From: an uncultured Clostridia bacterium
GTDB taxonomy: Bacteria; Bacillota; Clostridia; TANB77; CAG-508
NCBI GenBank assembly: GCA_944387455.1
Contig: CALXEY010000006.1
Span: forward strand, 1-35,292
DNA length: 35,292 bases
Reading direction: 5' to 3'
In this document: positions 17,267 through 25,451 of the stretch, piece by piece
How positions within the stretch are numbered: position 1 is the stretch's first letter
How the letters are laid out: every line of letters starts with the position of its first letter
Notes under the pieces: generated by a model
Seen by the model: the letters and a program-made list of their open reading frames with translations, nothing else
Told to the model about the DNA's origin: nothing
Databases searched by the model: none
Made by a program: the position numbers and the translations under genes

Positions 17267-18970
17267 ATGGTAGAGATGAAGCTAAATGGAAAGAAAAAAA
17301 TGAGAAATATGTTATTTATTTGTTTTACAATATTTGTATGCTTGATAGTAAGATTAGGTTTTATACAGTGTGTACAAGGAGAAGAACTAAAAACTTTAGC
17401 ATATGAACAACAAACATTAGATAGAAGTATAAACCCTAAAAGAGGGACAATATATGATAGTTCTGGTAAAAATGTATTAGCAATAAGTAGTACAGTAGAA
17501 ACAGTAACAGTAAACCCTGGAAATATAGAAAAAGAAGATAAGGAAAAAGTTGCAAAAAAACTATCTGAAATATTTTCACTAGATTATGAAACAGTATTAA
17601 AAAAAGTAAATAAGAGAAGTTCTATAGAAACAATAGTAAAAAAAGTAGATAAAGAAAAAACAGATGAATTAAGAATTTGGATGGAACAAAATAATATTTT
17701 AACAGGAATAAATATAGATGAAGATACAAAAAGATATTATCCAAATGGAAATTTAGCATCTCAAATAATAGGTTTTTGTGGAAGTGATAACCAAGGTTTA
17801 GACGGGATAGAAGCAAAATATGATGATGAATTAAAAGGAGAGAAAGGAAGTATTAAAAGGCATACAGACGCAAAAGGTTCAGAAATTGGTGAAGAAGGAG
17901 AAAATTATGTTTCAGCAGTAGATGGAAATGATTTAGTTTTAACAATAGACTTAAATATACAATCAATTGCTGAAAAATATTTAGAAGAAGCTTGTATAGA
18001 TAATGAGTGCACAGACGGTGGAAATATAGTAATAATGAACCCAAAAAATGGAGATATTTTAGCTATGGCAACATATCCGTCATATAATTTAAATGAACCG
18101 TTTGAAGCTTATACAGATGAATTAAAACAAAATTGGGATAATATGTCTCAAAGCGAGAAAACAACATCTTTGCAAGCAGTATGGAGAAATAAAGCAATTG
18201 CAGATACATATGAGCCAGGTTCTGTATTTAAAATAATTACAGCATCAGCAGCATTAGAAGAAGGGATAACAGATACAGATAATGAAGGAGAATTTTGCTG
18301 TACTGGTGGAATAGAAGTTGCAGGAGTTAGGATAAAGTGTTGGAGATATTATAGACCTCACGGCTCTGAGAGTTTAAGGCAAGCATTAATGAATTCTTGT
18401 AACCCTGTATTTATTGGTCTTGGGCAAAAAATGGGAGTAGAAACATATTATAATTATCTAGAAAAATTTAGACTTTTAGAAATAACAGGAATAGACCTGC
18501 CAGGTGAAGCAAATAGTATTTTCTTAAAAGAAGATAAAGTAGGACCTGTAGAACTTGCAACAATTAGTTTTGGACAGAGATTTGAAATAACACCAATACA
18601 ATTAGTAACAGCAGTATCAGCGGTTGCAAATGGTGGAACAAGTGTAAAACCTAGAGTTGTTAAACAAATAATAAATAGTAAAACAAAGGAAATAACAGAT
18701 ATTCCAGTAGAGAACAAAGGAACAGTAATATCAAAAGAAACCTCGGAAAAAGTTCTTAGTATGATGGAATCTGTAGTATCAGAAGGAACTGGGAAAAATG
18801 CAAAAGTTGCAGGATATAGAATAGGTGGAAAAACAGGAACGTCAGAAGACGGAGTAAATACAAATAAATATGTAACTTCATTTTTAGGAGTTGCTCCAAT
18901 AGATGATCCACAGGTTGTATTGCTAGTTACACTATATAACCCAACGCGGTGAGGGTGGTCACCAAGGGGG
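17267..18970 (+). CDS. spoVD: SpoVD-type PBP, 5' part of a gene split by an element; needs +1 shift at CGG
   Basis: This class B penicillin-binding protein has one membrane helix (about residues 15-32), a dimerisation domain, and the transpeptidase domain with Ser319 in GSVFK, Ser377-Cys-Asn and Lys522-Thr-Gly. At codon 561 the zero frame meets CGG then TGA. A +1 shift there gives the expected NPTGEGGHQGG before the DNA enters the element. Joined to the 3' part (23561-23845), with one shift, it makes 661 residues with one PASTA domain, close to B. subtilis SpoVD. Without joining, shifted reading ends at 19007 inside the element. Position between ftsL and murE fits PbpB/SpoVD; I favour SpoVD because interruption is tolerated and a second PBP is present. 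Confidence 0.85.
18947..18949 (+). other. CGG +1 recoding site 2 (spoVD, codon 561)
   Basis: The zero frame reads ACG CGG TGA. Skipping one base gives GGT GAG GGT GGT CAC CAA, the conserved GEGGHQ that follows NPT in this protein family. Confidence 0.85.
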
Positions 18971-18993
18971 TCAGAAAATCATTTTAACACTAC
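18969..18993 (+). other. Left attachment half-site (attL)
   Basis: Proposed GG crossover at 18969-18970, 8 nt, then TCATTTTAACACTAC at 18979-18993, the inverse of GTAGTGTTAAAATGA. Confidence 0.65.
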
Positions 18994-19119
18994 ACATAAA
19001 AATATGATTTCGTGTAATTAATTATTATAAAAGCCAAAATAAAAATATATTTTTCACAAATTTATTTTTAAAATTTGTATAAAAAATGCAAAAATGTTAA
19101 ATATAATTATAAAAATAAG

Positions 19120-19148
19120 TTTACAAAAGTTAACAATTGTAATATAAT
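19120..19148 (+). promoter_or_regulatory. Promoter of the rloAB pair
   Basis: TTTACA, a 17-nt spacer and a perfect TATAAT, about 31 nt before the ATPase gene. Confidence 0.75.
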
Positions 19149-19162
19149 ATAATTATATTATA
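19143..19162. promoter_or_regulatory. 20-bp perfect palindrome over the -10 region
   Basis: 19143-19162 reads the same on both strands and contains the -10 hexamer, a good position for a dimeric repressor. It consists only of A and T, which reduces its weight. Confidence 0.45.
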
Positions 19163-19178
19163 CTAGGAGGTATATTTA

Positions 19179-20438
19179 ATGTTAGTACAATTTAGTGTTC
19201 AAAATTATATGTCAATAAAAGAAAAAATTGTTTTTAGTATGTTAGCTTCTTGTGATAAAGAATTGCCTGAAAACACAATAGAAGGAAATAATGAAAGATA
19301 CTTAAAATCAGCCGTAATATATGGAGCAAATGCATCAGGAAAAACAAATTTATTTAAAGCTATAAATTCTGTAATATTTATGATGAAAAATTCTAATAAT
19401 ATGCAACCAGGAATGAAATTACCTATAACTCCATTTAAGTTAGATGAGAATTTTAAGAAAAAACCAAGTTCTTTTGAGTTTATAATGATAATAAATAATA
19501 TAAAATATGTATATGGTTTTAGTGCTGATAGTAATAGGATTTATGAAGAATATTTATATTATTATCCAAATGGAAGAGAAACAGAAATTTTTGAAAGAAC
19601 AGAAATTAATAAATTTCACTATACTTTAGCAGAGAAAAAACTAAAAGATATAGAAAATAAAAATATGGAAAATAAGTTTTTCTTAGCTACAGCAACTACT
19701 TGGAATTATGAAAAAACAAAACCAGTTTTTGATTTTTTTACTAATGGGATTAATGTATTATTTGATTATGAAAATTTAAAAGTAAATTCGTTTGAAGAGT
19801 ATTATAATGATAAAAATGGAGAATTAAGAAAATTCTCACTAAATTTATTAAATGAAGCGGAGATTAATATTAATGATTATAATGTAACAAATGTAGAAAT
19901 ACCAGAAGAACAATTATCTACAATGCCACCTGAATTAAGAGTATTTTTTCCAAAAGGAGCAAAAGGCTTTAATGTAACTACAAGTCATAATATAATAGAT
20001 GAATCAGGAAAAGAAAAAAGTATAAGTTTTGATTTTGAAGAAGAATCTTTAGGAACAAAAAATCTATTTATTTTAAACCCAATTTTATTAAGTGTTTTAA
20101 AAGAAGGAAAGATATTAATTGTTGATGAATTAGACAGAAGTTTACACCCATTTTTAGTAAAATATATAGTTAAATTATTTAATAGTGAAGAATATAATAA
20201 AAATGGTGCACAATTAATATTTAATACACATGATACTAACTTATTAAGTTTAAATTTATTTAGGAGAGATCAAATATGGTTTACTGAAAAAGACTATAAG
20301 AAAGGAGCTACAGATTTATATCCACTAGATGATTTTCCTGTTAGAAAAACGGAAAATATACAAAAAGGATATTTAAATGGAAGATATGGAGCAGTACCTT
20401 TTGTAGCTATGGGTGATAATTTATGGCCAGAAGAATAG
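19179..20438 (+). CDS. RloA/AbiLi-like AAA_15 ATPase
   Basis: 419 residues. The N-terminus LVQFSVQNYMSIKEKIVFSM is typical of the AAA_15/AAA_21 (OLD-like, no Toprim) ATPases. Walker A is GANASGKT at residues 49-56, and Walker B is LIVDELDRSLHP with Asp316-Glu317. In the AbiL/RloAB abortive-infection pair this ATPase is thought to sense infection and the RloB partner to act as effector. The downstream gene overlaps its end by 16 nt and is a clear RloB, which supports the assignment. ATG 19179 follows AGGAGG. Confidence 0.82.
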   Translation: MLVQFSVQNYMSIKEKIVFSMLASCDKELPENTIEGNNERYLKSAVIYGANASGKTNLFKAINSVIFMMKNSNNMQPGMKLPITPFKLDENFKKKPSSFEFIMIINNIKYVYGFSADSNRIYEEYLYYYPNGRETEIFERTEINKFHYTLAEKKLKDIENKNMENKFFLATATTWNYEKTKPVFDFFTNGINVLFDYENLKVNSFEEYYNDKNGELRKFSLNLLNEAEININDYNVTNVEIPEEQLSTMPPELRVFFPKGAKGFNVTTSHNIIDESGKEKSISFDFEEESLGTKNLFILNPILLSVLKEGKILIVDELDRSLHPFLVKYIVKLFNSEEYNKNGAQLIFNTHDTNLLSLNLFRRDQIWFTEKDYKKGATDLYPLDDFPVRKTENIQKGYLNGRYGAVPFVAMGDNLWPEE

Positions 20439-21052
20439 AACAAATAAAAAGAAATAGAAAAAATAGAAAAACAAAAGAAAATATATTATTTGAGTTTGAA
20501 GGTAAAAATAAGACGGAAGAAATATATTTTAAAAATTTTCAAAAAAGAGAAAACCCATATATTATAAAATTTGCTTATGGACAAGATACTGACCCAGTAA
20601 GTATGATAAAGACATTAATAGGTTATATGGAAAAAGAAGATATAAGTCAAGAAAATGGAGATAAGATATATTGTGTATTTGATGCTGATATAGATAGTAA
20701 TAAGCAAAGAGGAATAAATGAGGCAATAAAGCTAGCATCAGAAAATGGAATAGAAATAATAATTTCTATTCCGTGTTTCGAGCTATGGTATAGACTACAT
20801 TATTCTTATACAAGTAAAGTATATTTATCAAACAAAGAAATTATAAATGATTTAAAAAAATATATACCTGCTTATGAAAAAAATATAGATATATATGAAA
20901 TTATTAAAGATAAAACAAATAAAGCAATAGAAAACAGTAAAAAATTAGAAAAAGAACAAATAAAAAATGGAAGTAAAATTATTAATATAAATTGTAATCC
21001 TTATACATCAGTATATAAGCCTGTAGAATATATTATTAATAGAAATAAATAA
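20423..21052 (+). CDS. RloB/AbiLii-like protein
   Basis: 209 residues, normal for RloB. It begins with a basic RRIEQIKRNRKNRKTKE segment, then ILFEFEGKNKTEEIYF, FDADID, the family signature IPCFELWYRLHY and, near the end, NPYTSVYK. The acidic FEFEG and DADID positions suggest a Toprim-like nuclease fold, as proposed for this family. The start lies within the ATPase gene, a tight pair expected of a two-gene defence or toxin-like module. A terminator follows. Confidence 0.82.
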   Translation: MARRIEQIKRNRKNRKTKENILFEFEGKNKTEEIYFKNFQKRENPYIIKFAYGQDTDPVSMIKTLIGYMEKEDISQENGDKIYCVFDADIDSNKQRGINEAIKLASENGIEIIISIPCFELWYRLHYSYTSKVYLSNKEIINDLKKYIPAYEKNIDIYEIIKDKTNKAIENSKKLEKEQIKNGSKIININCNPYTSVYKPVEYIINRNK

Positions 21053-21056
21053 TGAC

Positions 21057-21097
21057 AATAACTAGATTTAGTTTTTATAAATTCTAGTTATTTTTTT
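21057..21097 (+). terminator. Terminator after rloB-like gene
   Basis: A perfect 10-bp stem (21057-21066 with 21083-21092) is followed by a run of T. Confidence 0.75.
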
Positions 21098-21146
21098 GTA
21101 ATGAAAATAATAAGATTAAACAAAAGAAAAAAAGAAGGTATGTGTT

Positions 21147-21302
21147 ATGGAAAAGAAAAATAATTTTGGTAATTGCATATTAGAAAAATATCTATTTAAA
21201 GTAGGTAATATACAAGTAGAGATGGAATATGCAAATAATAATAAAGATTTAAACGAGTGTATTTTAAATATTATGAAACAAAAATATAAAATGAGGAGGT
21301 AG
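21147..21302 (+). CDS. Small 51-residue protein upstream of the recombinase
   Basis: 51 residues, opening MEKKNNFGNCILEKYLFKVG and ending KQKYKMRR. A GAAGG motif lies upstream of ATG 21147. Its last codons contain the recombinase Shine-Dalgarno sequence, and its stop is 4 nt before the recombinase start, so the pair is translationally coupled. Small proteins next to large serine recombinases can be directionality factors, but I recognise no family here and that is speculation. Confidence 0.6.
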   Translation: MEKKNNFGNCILEKYLFKVGNIQVEMEYANNNKDLNECILNIMKQKYKMRR

Positions 21303-21306
21303 AATA

Positions 21307-22996
21307 TTGGCTGGAAGAAAATCAAAATATTCTTTAGAAAATTTAAATGGAGATAAAATAAGAGTATGGTCAGTAGCTTTATATATAAGACTTTCACAAG
21401 AAGATGAAGATAATGGAACAGAAAAAAGTGAAAGTAATAGTATAACAAGTCAAAAAACATTGTTAAATGAATATATTTCTGAATATAAAGATTTAAATAT
21501 TTATGATACTTATATTGATGATGGATATACAGGAACAGATTTTAATAGACCTGGTTTTCAGAAATTATTAGAAGATATGAAAAATGGAAATATTAATTGT
21601 GTAATTGTAAAAGATTTATCTAGACTTGGTAGAAATTATATCGAAGTTGGAAATTACATAGAGCAAATATTTCCATTATATAATGTAAGATTTATTGCAA
21701 TAAATGATTTTGTAGATAGTTTTAAAAGCCCTACAAGTACAAATACAATATTAGTACCATTTAAGAATTTGATTAATGATGAGTATTGTAGAGATACATC
21801 AATAAAAATAAGATCTGCATTAAATGGAAGAAAAAAGAAGCGGTGAATTTGTGGGAGCATTTCCTTCTTATGGTTATATTAAAGACCCGAACAACAAACA
21901 TAAGCTAATAATAGACAAAGAGGCTTCTGAAATTGTAAGGAAAATATTTGAGTGGAAAGTAAATGACGGTTTAGGAAATTTAAGTATATGTCGTAAATTA
22001 AATGATATAGGAGTTTTAAACCCAACAGGTTATAAAAAGAAAAAATTAAATCAAAATTATAGTAATTCTAAAATTTTAAAAGAGGAATATTTGTGGTCTC
22101 CATCAACAATTAGAAATATTTTAAAAAATGATATTTATATAGGAAACGTTACACAAGGAAAAAGAAGAGTAAAAAGTTATAAAATTCACAAAGTAGAACA
22201 AGTACCTGAAGAGGAGTGGGTTACAGTAGAAAATATGCATGAAGCAATAATAGATAAAGAACTATTTAAAAAAGCACAAAATTTAAGAAAGGTTGATACA
22301 AGAGTACAAAATAATGGAAAATTAAGTATTTGGGCAGGGATTTTAAAATGTGGAGATTGTAAGAGAGCAATGAATAAAAAATATTGTAAAAATAAAACTG
22401 GTAAAGTTTATGAATATTACATATGTGGTACATATAGAAAAAAATCAAATAAATTGTGCACAAAACATACTTTAAAAGTAGGAGAATTAGAAAAAGCAGT
22501 GCTGGAGGTTATTAAATTACATATAGAATTGTTTGTTAATTTTGAAAATTTAATTAAAGAATTTGAAAAATTTAAAGATAAAAAAATAGAAAATAAAAAT
22601 ATATATGATATAAAACAAGTTAATGAAAAAGAAATAGAAAAATTAAATAAATTTAAAAAAAGTCTTTATGAAGATTGGAAAAATGAATATATAACAAAAG
22701 AAGAGTATTTTGAGTATAAACAAAAATATGAAAAAGATATAGAAAGAATAAAAGATACAATTGTAAAATTTGAAATAAATAAGGAAAAAGAAAAAAATAT
22801 TATAAATAAAAACAACAAATGGATAGAGAACTTTAAAATATATAAAAATATAGAAAAATTAGATAGAGACATTATAGCAGAATTAATTGATTATATAGAA
22901 GTTTATGAAAATGGAAAAATAAAAATTCATTTTAAATTTAAGAAAGACTCGAAAAAGCTATTAGGCTATATAGAAAATAATAAAGAGAAAATTTAA
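21307..22996 (+). CDS. Large serine recombinase, needs +1 shift at CGG
   Basis: Read with one +1 shift at codon 179, it gives 562 residues. The resolvase domain has YIRLSQED with the predicted catalytic Ser30 and VIVKDLSRLGRNYIE. The recombinase domain follows right after the shift (GEFVGAFPSYGYIKDP, GLGNLSICRKLNDIG). A zinc ribbon (LKCGDCKRAM and YICGTYRK) and a long coiled coil end the protein. The shift site falls exactly between catalytic and DNA-binding domains; unshifted reading stops at TGA at once. TTG 21307 follows GAGGAGG. The enzyme is expected to integrate and excise the surrounding element. Confidence 0.88.
21841..21843 (+). other. CGG +1 recoding site 3 (recombinase, codon 179)
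   Basis: The zero frame reads AAG CGG TGA. Skipping one base gives AAG GGT GAA TTT, matching the conserved K-G-E-F at the start of the recombinase domain. Confidence 0.85.
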
Positions 22997-23018
22997 AAGT
23001 TATATAGCCTAATTTTTT
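22960..23018. terminator. Hairpin across converging recombinase and SOD gene ends
   Basis: A perfect 13-bp stem (22960-22972 with 23001-23013) spans both overlapping stop codons and is followed by T on the plus strand. Confidence 0.6.
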
Positions 23019-23469
23019 CTATTTTCCCACAAGCAATTTTAGTTCCAGAATTTCCACTTGGTTGTGATTTTAAATCATCAGGAGAATTATGAATAATTAT
23101 AACTTTTCCTATAATATCACTAAGTTTAAATTTGTTAATTAAAACAGACATATAAGAATATCCGTTGTTCTCAATTAATGGCGGTAAATCTCCTAGATGA
23201 AAAGGGTGTAGACAATTAGTAGTATTTAAATGTGATTTTGCATTTGCAAATTCATCATTTAAATTACCAGTACAACTCGTTCCTTCATGTATGTGGAAGC
23301 CAAAAAAATTACCAGTACAATTGTTTTTAGATGTTGGAAGTCCATTAATTTTAGCTGTGAGAAGAATACCATATTTAGTTTCTTTAAAAGTAACAATACC
23401 TTTTATTTTTGGATATGATTTGACACCTTTAACATCAGCTTTAGCATTATGAAATATATTTGATAACAT
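22993..23469 (-). CDS. Cu/Zn superoxide dismutase-like protein
   Basis: 158 residues. All metal ligands of the Cu/Zn SOD family can be placed: His59 and His61 in FGFHIHEG, His88 and His91 in HPFHLGDLPPL, Asp94 in the same segment and His127 in IIIHNSPDD. Cys66 and Cys147 could form the conserved disulfide. No signal peptide is seen, so it may be cytoplasmic, unlike most bacterial SodC. ATG 23469 lies 6 nt after AAGGTG; an in-frame GTG at 23478 overlaps that site. It is the only minus-strand gene in the element. Use in an anaerobe would be oxygen or spore-coat stress, an inference. Confidence 0.85.
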   Translation of the reverse strand: MLSNIFHNAKADVKGVKSYPKIKGIVTFKETKYGILLTAKINGLPTSKNNCTGNFFGFHIHEGTSCTGNLNDEFANAKSHLNTTNCLHPFHLGDLPPLIENNGYSYMSVLINKFKLSDIIGKVIIIHNSPDDLKSQPSGNSGTKIACGKIEKIRLYNF

Positions 23470-23537
23470 AAAGCACACCTTCTCTTTTTAGTTTTCTATT
23501 ATTTTATGTAATATTATTGTTAAATGTTAAAACAAAT

Positions 23538-23562
23538 GTAGCGATAAAATAAAACAAGCAGG
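23538..23562 (+). other. Right attachment half-site (attR)
   Basis: GTAGCGATAAAATAA at 23538-23552, 8 nt, then the proposed GG crossover at 23561-23562. This mirrors the left end. Confidence 0.65.
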
Positions 23563-23845
23563 AGGAGTAGCAGCACCAGTAGGTGGGCAGATTTTATCAG
23601 AGGTATTACCATATTTAGAAGTAAATAAAACAGGAGATGATGTAGAAATAGTAGAAGAAGTACAAACACCAGATGTACTTGGAAAGTCTTTAAAAGAAGC
23701 AGAAAAAATATTAAAAGAAAGTGGTTTAGAAGCGGTATATGAAATAGAAAGTAATGAAATAGATAAAGAAAGTACATTTATAAAAGAACAAACACCAAAA
23801 GCAGGAATTAAGGTAAACAAAGGAAGTAAAATATATTTAAAATAA
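23561..23845 (+). pseudogene. spoVD: 3' part of the split spoVD gene (transpeptidase end and PASTA domain)
   Basis: The frame starts in GGA GGA GTA and reads GGVAAPVGGQILSEVLPYL, the end of the transpeptidase domain, then one PASTA domain (VQTPDVLGKSLKEAEKILKE to NKGSKIYLK). There is no start codon or ribosome-binding site for it, so it can be made only if the element is excised or bypassed. The reading frame is intact with no stop, which suggests selection still acts on it. Confidence 0.85.
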
Positions 23846-23856
23846 TAGTTTTTTGC

Positions 23857-23885
23857 TTTACAAAATAATGTAAAAGTTATATAAT
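23857..23885 (+). promoter_or_regulatory. Promoter of murE
   Basis: TTTACA, a 17-nt spacer and a perfect TATAAT, about 46 nt before murE and outside the element. Confidence 0.75.
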
Positions 23886-23931
23886 AAAGCGGAAAAAAAC
23901 AATACTTTATAAATTTTGAAAGGATATTAAA

Positions 23932-25404
23932 ATGAAATTAAAAGAATTGTTATTAGGCTTAGAAGGTTTAAAAGCAAGAGGAGACCTAGACATTGATATA
24001 AAAGGTATTGCTTATAATTCTAACAAAGTAGAAGAAGGATATTTGTTTGTTGCAATAAAAGGTTTTGAACAAGACGGACACGAATTTATTAATGAAGCAA
24101 TAGAAAAAGGAGCAATAGCAATTTTAATAGAAGAAGGTTGTGATTTAAAATCTTTTAAAGTAAAAAAAGATACAGTTGTTGTTATGGCAAAAAATACTAG
24201 AGAAGCTCTAGCAATAGTTTCTTGTAACTATTATAAAAACCCTTCAAAAAAATTTAAATTAATAGGAATAACAGGAACTAAGGGAAAAACAACAACATCA
24301 TATATGATAAAAGAAATTTTAGAAAAAGCAGGAAAAAAAGTAGGTTTAATAGGAACTATAGAAACTGTAATAAATGGTAAAAAAATAAAAGAAAATGACA
24401 GAACAACACCAGAGAGTTTAGAATTACAGGAAATTTTTAGTAAAATGGTAAAAGAAAAAGTAGAAGTTGTTGTTATGGAAGTTTCTTCACAAAGTTTAAA
24501 ACTTAAAAGAGTAGTAGGTTGTGAATTTGACATTGTAGTATTTACTAATTTTTCAGAAGACCATATAAGTAAGAAAGAACACCCTACAATGGAAGATTAT
24601 TTACAATCAAAATTAGAGTTATTTAAAATGTGTAAAGTGGGAGTAGTAAATGGAGATGATGTTCAAGGCTCAAAAATACCAAAACTATTTCCAGATAGTA
24701 ATATTACAACATATGGAATAGATAATTTTGCAAATGTAATGGCAAGAGATATAACAGTAACAAATACATATGCAGATTTTAAAGTGAAATTAACAGATAG
24801 AAACGAAAGGGTAAAAGTAGGAATACCAGGAAGATTTAGTGTATATAATGCTTTAGCTGCTATTTGTGTGGCTAAGAAATTTGATGTTTCTCCTGAAATA
24901 ATAAAAGAAGTATTAGAAAAAATAAGTGTACCTGGTAGATCAGAAATGGTCGCAAATAAACTAGAAATACCAATAATGATAGATTATGCACATACTAAAG
25001 AAAGTTTAGAAAACATTTTACAAACTGTTAAAATGTATACAAGAGGAAAAGTAATATGTGTATTTGGCTGTGGAGGAGATAGAGATAAAGAAAAAAGACC
25101 TCAAATGGGAGAAGTATCAGGAAGATTAGCAGATTATATAATTATAACAACAGATAATTCAAGAAGTGAAAAGCCAGAAGATATTGTAAAAGAAATAGAA
25201 AAAGGAATTAAGAAAACAAAAGGAAAATACGAAATAATATTAGATAGAAAAGAAGCAATAAAAGAAGCAATAAAAATAGCAAACAAGATAGATGTTGTTG
25301 TAATTGCAGGAAAAGGACACGAAATGTATCAAGAAATAAATGGTGAAAAATTACCATTTAACGAAAGAGAAATTATAAAAGAAATTACAAATGAAATTAA
25401 ATAA
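23932..25404 (+). CDS. murE: UDP-MurNAc-L-Ala-D-Glu ligase MurE
   Basis: 490 residues, normal length. It adds the third residue of the wall stem peptide in the cytoplasm. Visible are the ATP loop GITGTKGKTTTSYM, DRTTPESLELQ, MEVSSQSLKLKRV and the C-terminal FGCGGDRDKEKRP. The amino-acid-selecting motif is DNSRSEKP, close to the DNPR form of enzymes that add meso-diaminopimelate, so a DAP-type wall is likely though not certain. It has its own promoter and begins the run murE-mraY-SEDS-murG-kinase. Confidence 0.95.
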   Translation: MKLKELLLGLEGLKARGDLDIDIKGIAYNSNKVEEGYLFVAIKGFEQDGHEFINEAIEKGAIAILIEEGCDLKSFKVKKDTVVVMAKNTREALAIVSCNYYKNPSKKFKLIGITGTKGKTTTSYMIKEILEKAGKKVGLIGTIETVINGKKIKENDRTTPESLELQEIFSKMVKEKVEVVVMEVSSQSLKLKRVVGCEFDIVVFTNFSEDHISKKEHPTMEDYLQSKLELFKMCKVGVVNGDDVQGSKIPKLFPDSNITTYGIDNFANVMARDITVTNTYADFKVKLTDRNERVKVGIPGRFSVYNALAAICVAKKFDVSPEIIKEVLEKISVPGRSEMVANKLEIPIMIDYAHTKESLENILQTVKMYTRGKVICVFGCGGDRDKEKRPQMGEVSGRLADYIIITTDNSRSEKPEDIVKEIEKGIKKTKGKYEIILDRKEAIKEAIKIANKIDVVVIAGKGHEMYQEINGEKLPFNEREIIKEITNEIK

Positions 25405-25451
25405 AAAGAAAAATATGTTATTATAGTTTTCTTTGGAAAGGTTTGAAAATA

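Larger units (their letters stand above)
18969..23562 (+). mobile_element. 4.59-kb serine-recombinase element interrupting spoVD
   Basis: Contents in order: a palindromic promoter region, rloA-like ATPase, rloB-like gene, a 51-codon gene, a large serine recombinase (all +) and a Cu/Zn SOD-like gene (-). The two halves of spoVD flank it. Joining at GG (18969-18970 with 23561-23562) restores HQGGGVAAPV in frame and gives 4592 bp between junctions. Left and right ends carry related inverted motifs at equal distance from that GG. No transfer or phage genes are present, so it is an integrative element with defence cargo or a skin-like intervening element. Confidence 0.85.

Noticed and set aside
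21824..22996. A separate recombinase gene starting in the second half
   Set aside because: It lacks the catalytic resolvase domain, overlaps the first half and has no Shine-Dalgarno sequence.
18966..23558. Crossover at the shared CAAG (18963-18966 and 23555-23558)
   Set aside because: It also restores the frame (HQAGG), but the inverted end motifs would then be at unequal distances. The GG core is symmetric and gives the canonical HQGGG.
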